Below are positions 44,196 through 64,000 of a stretch of DNA of 64,000 bases, one piece after another. The translations under genes and the position numbers were made by a program. Below the pieces are notes generated by a model that was not told the origin of the DNA, did not search any database, and was given only the letters and a program-made list of their open reading frames with translations. Source of the DNA: Scatophagus argus. Its lineage: Eukaryota; Chordata; Actinopteri; Scatophagidae. The stretch spans positions 1,425,001 to 1,489,000 of the forward strand of contig NC_058512.1 of assembly GCF_020382885.2 (NCBI RefSeq). Reading direction: 5' to 3'. Each line of letters starts with the position of its first letter. Within the stretch, counting starts at the first letter, position 1.

Positions 44196-46449
44196 GCTTC
44201 ACTGTGACATCATGATGTTTCCTGTCCGTCATTCAGCAGCAGCACACAGGAACTGAAGGACAGACTGGGACCAGGTCTCAACTGGTGACTCTAATCTCAA
44301 AATAAAGATGATCTTTTCTTTGTGGGAGAAATCCGGGTTAAATTAATGGAGAACATGAGTAGAGAGAATACAAACAACATTTTTCATAAAACTCATTTTA
44401 TTCTTTAAATACACAAGCTGTGGAGAAACTGATCAGGACCCAGATACCAGGTTCACCAAAATAAAGCTGGTGCTTATGAATAAATACATGAGTTACACAA
44501 AACAACACGTCTTAAAGCAGAAAAGAACTTCTCATTCTGACAAAGTGGAAAAGTGATCGATCATCACCCCCCCAGGAAGAAAATATTATGAACTATGGTA
44601 TTTGTCCCCCAAAATCTTACAACAACAACTCCAGAGCAAACTGTCAAAATCATCGCGTTTGCAACACTCCAAAGTTCAAATTCAGAAAATAACGTGGTGT
44701 GTACTTTGTCGAGATCAATCAGCCGTCCACAAACTCCCTGCATGTTTGGAGGTTATTTGCACAGCAGATGAAACTTGTTGACTTGCCCCCATTTGAAGCT
44801 CAGATTCCCCCCGCAAACAGGAATCTGTCGACCGCTGCAAAAACTACCAAACTAAATCAGAAAGTGATTTTAACCTCCACTGCCAGACGCACGCAGGCCC
44901 GCAAACGGCAGCGTCTTTCAACGGGTTTGACGTCAGAGCTCTTTCTGTCTTTAAACGACTTTGTAAGCCGGTTCACGGGAGATGAAACCGCAGAGGAGAA
45001 CTACGATGCTGTAGGAGTTTAACTTTCTGTCTGAAATCTTAAACGCTGACTTGTGAGAACGGCTCAAGACGTGACGTGGGAGGCTGCGCTTGAGCTCAGG
45101 GTGACTCGAGCTAAATGCTAAGTGCTTATAAATGCACCACAGTCAGCTAGTTTGCCTTTCTGGTGTTTACTAAACAGCCTTATGTGGCGGGCAGGTAACT
45201 CAGGTGACACTAAACCATCAGCTCAACGTTTTCTCTGCGCCTGTCAGTCAGAAACTCGGCCTGCTGATCATCCAGCAGCTGAACGCAGCTCTGAAATCAC
45301 TGGGCATCCAGGAGCAGAGGAGCTCACTCCCAGCAGCTTCATGTGGTTAAAACTCACAAAAACAGCTCAGTTGCATCATATTTGCTGATTATTTTTTAAA
45401 GAGATTTATTACTCTGTGATTTCTACTAAATACCAGCTCTCTGAGCGTTAGCAAGTGAATGTGAAGCGGGTTAAAGTCAACACCCAGAGCTGCTTTTATT
45501 CTCTCTTCAGATTTTGTAATTGCATTTTGGAGTTTGACATTTTCCACCTTCTGCTTTGTTTTCTGGGATCAATTTGTTTTTGCTCTCGGTGCTCAGTGAG
45601 CTCTCCACACAAACGAATGTAGCCTATCAAAAATACGAACTCTTCAGATTGTTAAAACTTCTATACCAATGATTCCAAAAATAACTCTTCATTACTAATA
45701 ACAAAAGAAAAGAAAGCAGAAATCTCTCTGCATACAATTCATCTTTTATACATTTGGACAAAGCTGAGTGACTGACCAGCGAGACTGCGGGACGCTCAGC
45801 TACATTAAACAGACGCTCTACTATCCGCACTATAAAGAGTTTTTATTTTAAGCACTTGTACTCAGAGGCTGGCAGTTCTGATCTTACTGTAAATTTGGCG
45901 GGAAAAGAAGAGAAGCTGGTGAAGAACGTTTAATCCTCCCGACGACCCGGGTTAAAACCCTACGTGACACTTCCTGTACACCCAACACAGTGAAAACCCT
46001 CAGAGCTGCCGGCTGTTTTCATGCTTCTAAAGTGCGTTAAAATACAAAACACGAGGCTCCTCTGATTCACTGTGTGCTGAAATACTTCGTGGGTTCACAG
46101 AGAACCAACAACAGATATATGTGTTTACATATTTGTTAATATTTTGGGAAATCCTCTTACTTACTTTGCACCATGCGTACAAAAACCGAAGCTTAAAAAC
46201 AACAAGCTGTGGTTTTAAGGGGGGGTTTGTGCTGGACTAACATGTCATCATGTTAGGAATAAAACCAGAAGAAACAGCTCAGTTGAAAAAGCTCTGAAGC
46301 TCAGGATTTATCAGGAGGACAGCTGACAGAACTTCATTTGACTTGATTTAACTGCGATCTGTGCATCACTGATTTCCATAAAACCACAAAGTGTCGTTTT
46401 TTAACTTCAGTTTCTGTACAAACAGAAGATATAACGTGTTCATTACTGA

Positions 46450-46620
46450 GCTTTAGATGCTGGTAGACGGGCTAGCTCTTTCCCTCTGGTTCCAGTCTTT
46501 ATGCTAGGCTAAGCTAAGTAGCAGCCGGCTGTAGCTTCATATTTAAATCAACAGAACGGCATCGGCCTTCTCTTTTAACTCTTTTCAAGAGAGTCACTAA
46601 GCATTTTTACCAGAATGTCA
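46450..46620. mobile_element. Fold-back element, half copy
   Basis: TCCAGTCTTTATGCTAGGCT followed by AAGCTAAGTAGCAGCCGGCT and the family tail. Only the second arm was found. Confidence 0.5.
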
Positions 46621-48124
46621 AACAGTTTAAACTTTCCAAAAAGCCTGTACATTTGAATATAACTGCAAAATCTTGAAAATAAAAAAAGGTGACCGAGATG
46701 ACTTGCAAAATGCCATAAAATATGAAGTCAAAATCCCATCAACTGTGCAAAATATGATCATTTAACCAAGACTCAAACACTGAAGCAGACACATAAAGTG
46801 TTTTGAGGTGAAGACACATCAGTGGCATTTGATTTGGAGCTGGGAAACGCTAATCAGCAATCAAAGGCCGTTTTACTCGTAAGTCATCTTGGCAGAGACC
46901 GAAGGTAATCAAAACAAGAAGAAAGATAAAAAGTTCGATTAGATTTCAAATTAGTTTACTTTGTCATCTGATTATAGCTGAAACACCAAATTATACCCGT
47001 CATGTTCACCTTTTAGCTAAATAACTTGCTCCGTGTCTCAGAGCACAGCTTCATCTGAGCACAAAACAGGCCTCATGCTAGGAACATCCACACAAACAGG
47101 TGGGACCTCAGGTGACGCCTAAGCCTACAACAATCAGTTACAATTACAAACAAAGTTCACAAGTAATCCTCATGGCCAGCAGAGGACAAATACTTGTTGG
47201 AGTTAGGGATCGTGATCTGAATGAGCTTTTAGGCAAAATCTCTGTTCTCTTCACCAGATCACCAGCATCAGAGCAGCCAATGTTCTGCAAGCTTTGACAA
47301 CTTTTCGCCCACTTTCACTGCCATATTTTGACATAAAAACAACTGAACGACCTCCTGCTGCGCCTGCTGACATCCTGTTGTGTTTTCATTTGATTTCAGG
47401 AGTTCTTCTTTTAACTCTTTGGTGACATTTTCATAAAATGAACCCATTAGTGTCCGCAGTAAATCCACTGAAGAGATCCAGTCAGAGAGTGAAAGCGCAT
47501 CGCATGTTTCTCTTAACATTGGGAACATTGGGAGTGCTAAACCAAATGAGTCTATCAGTTTAGACATGCTCAATATGAGAAACCAAGAATTCTGATGTTG
47601 CCATGTGGAGCCACGTCTTGGCAGTTTCCACAGCAGATCTTGTGATCCAGCCTCCAACAGAAAAAAGCTGGTCTTTTCCTTCATATACTAAATGTTATCA
47701 TTAATGGATCACACTCACTCACAAACTGAGCAGGTCACCACCAACAGTAATTATCATGTCTCAATCAGGCTGAGTTTGTTGAACCTGAACTGGTTCTTGC
47801 ATGAGGCCCCACGTCTTCCTGTGCAGAATCATCTCAAACAAGCACATGAAATCAAAGTACCTTAAACGAGATGCGATTTCTTTTCATCCCTGCAGTGTCC
47901 ACTTTGAGCAGCACCTGATCACACGAATCACCTCTGCAGTCAGCGACGTCCGTCTTTAATCATGTCTTCCAATGAGCCCATGTTAAAGTATAATAAATAC
48001 ATCCAAATGAGAGACGTTTGGACTGAGCGTCTGTGGGAAACATTCACTGAGATGCTCCGAGCCGACGGAGGCCAGCGGGGAGCCTGGAAGGCAGAGCACG
48101 AGGAAACAGTTTGAATAGTTTGGT

Positions 48125-48130
48125 TTTATT
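48125..48130 (-). promoter_or_regulatory. zfyve16: Candidate zfyve16 polyadenylation signal AATAAA
   Basis: The minus strand has AATAAA about 250 nt past the zfyve16 stop codon, followed by an AT-mixed stretch. It is the first canonical hexamer after the stop that I noticed. There is no transcript support. Confidence 0.4.
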
Positions 48131-48379
48131 TGGTCGTGTTGTCGTATTCCTTGTTTAGTGTTTGGCTTCTTGTGTTAAAGCAGCTTTGGTGAGCACGAAA
48201 CACAAAAACGCACAACGTGTCCGTTCACAGATGGTGCTGGTTTACCTCCCTGACCTCAGAGCGGCCATGTCGTGCTAGCTGAGCCGTTAGCACGTCCTGC
48301 GCCAATCAGCAGCTTCTCTTTCTGCGCTCAGCTGCCGTCTGCTTCGTGAGTTCGGTGTGTGTTAAGGTCTGCGTGTGCA

Positions 48380-59871
<11,492 letters not shown>

Positions 59872-60570
59872 GCTGGGCTAAGTCAGAGGGCCCTTAACGC
59901 CCCACCACTTCCTAAAAAGAAAACAGACTTGTTGTAATAGCAGAAAAGGAAACGTCATATTTATTCATTCCTGTATCGTCACCGTAAGCAGCGTAAAAAT
60001 CTCCTTAAGAGCCAGAATCTGGGTCAGTTCTTGACACATTAACCCAGTGTGTTGCCTCACTGTACAAGCAGCAGAGCAGTCTGTGTATCTCTATAGCAAC
60101 AGCTGTAAGAATTAACGCAAACAAAACAAGGTCAGACATGAAAAATTACAGCTATACCAAATAAATATTTATGCGAAATCAATCATTTTGCCTTACGACA
60201 GGAGGTGTTTCAGGTTGCCAACATAGTCAGGCTTCAAAGTATGAACCACACCTTAAACCTGTATAAATATTTACTTGAAGTTCACCGACGATGACACACA
60301 AGCACTTACAGCTGCTGCTGACAGGCCAGATGAAGTTTGGGGTTTTTTAATTTTAGTTTTGGGTCGTATTATAAACATCTTGCTTTAGCAACAAAGTTCA
60401 TCCATATTAGGTACCTATGCTGATAAGTGATGAAGCACTGAATGAAATACAACTTTCAGTCATCTGTACTTTGAGTATTTCCACTTCCTGCTACTTTATA
60501 CATCCAACTGTTCTGGCTTCACTTTTGGGGAACTCTCAAGTTGTCCATCCTTATATACAATCAACAGCAG

Positions 60571-60586
60571 TGAGAGAGAGAGAGAG

Positions 60587-60658
<72 letters not shown>
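60571..60658. repeat. (GA)n microsatellite
   Basis: About 88 bp of GA with occasional GC and AA steps, in the presumed zfyve16 first intron. Confidence 0.9.
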
Positions 60659-63357
60659 GAGGCTGCATCGAATACCAGATCTGATTATCACTCCATGCCT
60701 AACCAAAATGTTTTGATTAGGCAAAATTATCAAACATTAGCAAACAATTGTCAAACAGCTTCTGAAAGGCTGACAAGATTACAGGAACTGAAGAACACAA
60801 CATCTCTGGTTAAACCAGCTGCATCGCAGATTGACTGTCACCAGTATCCTCACACAGACCAGTTTCACAGCCAACACATCGAGATGCATCACGTGACTCT
60901 TTCTTCCCATCCCTCAACACCTCATCATTAATGTTTCCTGCCATCACCAACTAATTGACTTCTTCTGGCTAAAAAATGGGTTTATCCTGACTATGCAGCT
61001 TCTGAATCTATTATCATTATAAAACAATATAAAATGTGGAGGTTTGAACACAGCCACTTGAGAGCAAAGTCATGACTCTCCCTCCCCATGTTATCACGAG
61101 TCACACGGTCTGGTTTCAATGGCCTGCAGCTCTTTGGCTGAGCAGACTACAGTATGTGCGGCATGAATTAAAGGAAGTATTTATAGCTTGAAAAACAATG
61201 AGATACAATAGTCTCATGTCCTTATCTTCACATCTGTGCAATGAAGAGAGAACACCTGCATGAGCGATCCACAGTACGAATGTGTATTGATAATGTGCTG
61301 TCTGCCTGCAGTTAACACTCAGAGCTAACACGACGACTCTCAAGGACCTTCATGTCTCTGGAGATGCAGTCTGTTGTCACGTCCACAGTAAGACAAAGAG
61401 GTAAAGGAGACCAGACATGTTCTCATGTGAGTTTAGCTCGCTTCACTTCCTCAAGTAAAGGTCCATAGATCGAATCAAGATTAAGAAAACTACTGACCTG
61501 ACGAGGGATTCACAATATTTCATTTCTGCACATATTTTCCAAGTCTATGCATGCACAGAACATCAACAGTCAGGTCTCTCCTATGGTGGGATTAACATAT
61601 TACTAACATGTTACCTATATAGGTCTGCTCTTGTGATGTCCCACTGACAGTCAACTGCTCAGTCAATAGTGTGTGTCATGTGCACATAACTAACTCAGTT
61701 AAGGTCAAAATGGCAAATTTCACTTGCAGACTTGTGTGCAGAAACCAACTTATATAGACTCTACAACAGTTAATAAAGAGTCAGCAGGCTGGAGTGTCTG
61801 CACTACACAAAGCACACTAAAGAAGAAACTGTCGAGACCTCGTTTTCATACAAGTCACTGTCTGTCGCTGAAGTGTAGCAAAATAACTTGTTCCTTCCTG
61901 GTCCCTCAGCAACTTTGTTTGCACCACTGTGTCACACAGTGACTGGCAACCATGATGGCCGAAAATGAATGTGAGAATGAGGAAGTCAGTCTTAAAAAAC
62001 ATTCACAGCCATAAATCAAAATATGCACTTAAAATAATCTGGCGTTACCAGCTGTTAGTCATCTGCTGTTGTAGCTATGATTCTACAACTTTCATAAAAA
62101 GCACCACTATCACCTGCGGTCAGGTGACAGGTAGGACTCCGTGGGAGAGGAGACTGTGAAGTGATTGGGTAAACTGTACAAACGTGCAACGTACCTGACA
62201 ATAACACACGTTATGGCTGGAGGTGGAAGAAATACTGATGTTTTACTGAAAGTAGTGATGACACTCTGAAGAAAATACTCTACTATTAAAAGTAATTCAG
62301 AATTTCACCTCAGGGAAGGTACAGAAGAATAATGAGCAATATGTACTTTGTGTCAAAGTGCATGCAGTGGGGCACAGTAGCCCCTTTGAGACTGATTTAA
62401 TATGCATCGTATCATCAGAAACTTATTACTGAGGCATTCACATTTAAGTAGCATTTAAACATCGCGCATTGCATTCTAAGTTAGTTACTGCGCTATATTT
62501 AAAATCATAATCTGCAGAGTAAACAGCAACTGCTTTTGGACAAATGCAGTGAAGTAAAAACAAACAAACAAACAACATCTCTAGCTGCAATGTAATTGAG
62601 TATAAGTTTAAGTAGTATAAAAGTAATACAGTACTTAGTCTGTCTAAACACTGTAAGATCGCCGGGTTAAACACCAGGTTATAGATTTACAGGTGAAATC
62701 CGGGATCAGGTCACAGCTATACCCTTGTGAACCCGATGGCAGCTCTACGCTAACGGTTATGAAGTATTTAACAGTTTTTGTTTTATCTTGACATGAGGAT
62801 CGTTTGACTTAATGTCAACTCACTGTCACACTGCACAAGACTCTACGTACGGCGAAAAGGCAGCTTTTCAACACTGAAGTGAAAAGGCTGTCAACCGTGT
62901 GCCGTTTAAAACCTTTAAAAATGACCAAAAACAGGCTAACGAGGAAAAATAGCACAGCAGTTAGCGAACGATACACATTAAAACTCCAGCGTTAGCAAGT
63001 TAACATTAGCAACTAACATTTCACCACAACAAACACACTTAACTCTTAGTTTGAGCGCTAATCATAGGGCTGCCTGTGGCTAACTGCTTAAGACTCTTCA
63101 ACAGAAGCCGTCAATAAACAGATTGCTGTTTGTCACCTGCAATTAGCGTGATTAAAGCAGGTGTAGCTAAAGTTAACTGTAGCCTGTTAGTTACTACTGA
63201 ACGCGTTAGCCGGCTAATGTAGCTAGCCGTTGGTTGACCTGGTTTGTCTCTGAATTCCTCACCAACACTGTTTTATTCCATTACCCCGACGCCGTGCTGA
63301 ACGATTATTCCCATCCTCCCATCTAAACCAGGATCAGCCGTCTTCTCATTATCTTAC

Positions 63358-63445
63358 AGGAAGGTTAAAGTTGTCTGGGAAGCTAGCTTCTGGATTAGTT
63401 TTATTGGAGATGTGTAAAATTCTCCACTCAAGCGGCCATCTTGAA
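63358..63445 (-). promoter_or_regulatory. zfyve16: Putative zfyve16 promoter / non-coding first exon
   Basis: On the minus strand a CAAGATGGCC block at about 63433-63442 resembles the YY1-type element of TATA-less housekeeping promoters. About 80 nt downstream is a good donor (TTCCT/GTAAGAT, exon end 63358). The start-codon exon has an acceptor (TTTTTAG/GAAGTGG) with its 5' end at 59911, so a non-coding first exon about 3.4 kb upstream is expected. The position is inferred from these signals only. Confidence 0.35.
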
Positions 63446-64000
63446 CAGACTGTCGGGAGGTCGCAGGATCTGCTCAGCCACAGTGCTGGAAAACCAGTCT
63501 GACATGTAATTTCTCTGTATACAAAACTACAATTATTCGGAATTATAGTTCTGATAAAAGCCGGTAATTTACTTCTTCAAGACAGCCGTAAATCATTTAT
63601 TTACACACTCATTATAGCGAATGACAACACTGACGTTTCTTTACAGGCGTCTAATATATCCATGTACATTAAGTTTCAAATATGTTTTTTCCTAAGAAAT
63701 GTAAATATTTCATGAACATGATGTTCATGAACCAGTTTTTTTGTGGTAAACTCACATTCAGTGCAGTGCTTCAGTACATATACTAAGTAAAATGTTGACT
63801 TGCACTCGACTAAAATATAACAACACTTTGTTTTTATTTTCACAAGCTGAACTAAAAAGTTTAAGACTTTTTTTTATGCACGAACAAGATATTTCTCTCA
63901 GATTTTATCCACAAATTCACATTAATGAGCACTTCTCCTTTGCCAAGATAAGCCATCCACCTGGCAGGTGACGCATTTCAAGATGCTGAATAAACATCTG

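Larger units (their letters stand above)
43717..48379. other. zfyve16 to SEC14L interval; one unexplained open frame
   Basis: The left end holds a (CAG)n tract (43784-43808), a composite CA minisatellite (about 43817-43929) and two DR1 elements, all upstream of the SEC14L start. A fold-back copy lies at about 46450-46620. A 138-codon minus-strand frame at 47268-47684 has no recognised domain. The zfyve16 3' UTR occupies the right end, to about 48100. Confidence 0.6.
59872..64000. other. zfyve16 5' intron, promoter region and upstream flank
   Basis: Sequence 59912 to about 63357 is best read as the first intron of zfyve16. It contains a (GA)n tract at about 60571-60658 and otherwise unremarkable AT-rich DNA. 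The promoter is probably at about 63.4 kb. Beyond it (63446-64000) nothing gene-like was seen. Confidence 0.5.

Overview
This is nuclear DNA of a ray-finned fish, most likely a percomorph teleost. The evidence is four intron-rich vertebrate-type genes with consistent GT-AG splice sites, very many (CA)n/(GT)n microsatellites, and dispersed elements typical of teleosts (L2-type LINE tails, a tRNA-derived SINE, fold-back elements containing AGCTTAGCTTAGCATAA). Nothing prokaryotic, viral or organellar was seen. There is no CRISPR, operon or defence system.

All four genes lie on the minus strand, so transcription runs from right to left. From the right they are: (1) zfyve16 (endofin), a FYVE-finger endosomal Smad anchor, start codon at 59871 and stop at 48380, 17 coding exons, 1432 aa; (2) a SEC14-like lipid-binding protein of the SEC14L2/3/4 group, 43716 to 37594, 12 exons, 404 aa; (3) cnnm4, a CNNM/CorC-type Mg2+ transporter, 35277 to 22217, 7 exons, 917 aa; (4) cnnm3, its paralogue, 15789 to 9968, 10 exons, 752 aa. 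I joined the exons by hand, and reading phase is conserved at every junction of all four models.

The cnnm4-cnnm3 head-to-tail pair keeps the arrangement known from mammals. The SEC14L and zfyve16 neighbours do not match the mammalian neighbourhood as I remember it. The rest (about 1-9967, 15790-22216, 35278-37593, 43717-48379 and 59872-64000) is intergenic, UTR or 5' intron sequence filled with repeats. I found no convincing further gene there.

The most interesting observations are: a SARA-type Smad-binding segment kept in this fish endofin next to a KRVWF phosphatase-docking motif; loss of pore-type polar residues in the CNNM3 membrane domain beside an intact CNNM4; extra introns in cnnm3; CA/GT repeats packed against many splice sites of both cnnm genes; two perfect DR1 nuclear-receptor half-site pairs just upstream of the SEC14L gene; two full CRE palindromes at the cnnm4 5' end; a perfect 17-bp hairpin near a cnnm3 splice donor; and a 428-bp fold-back transposon with TTAA ends.
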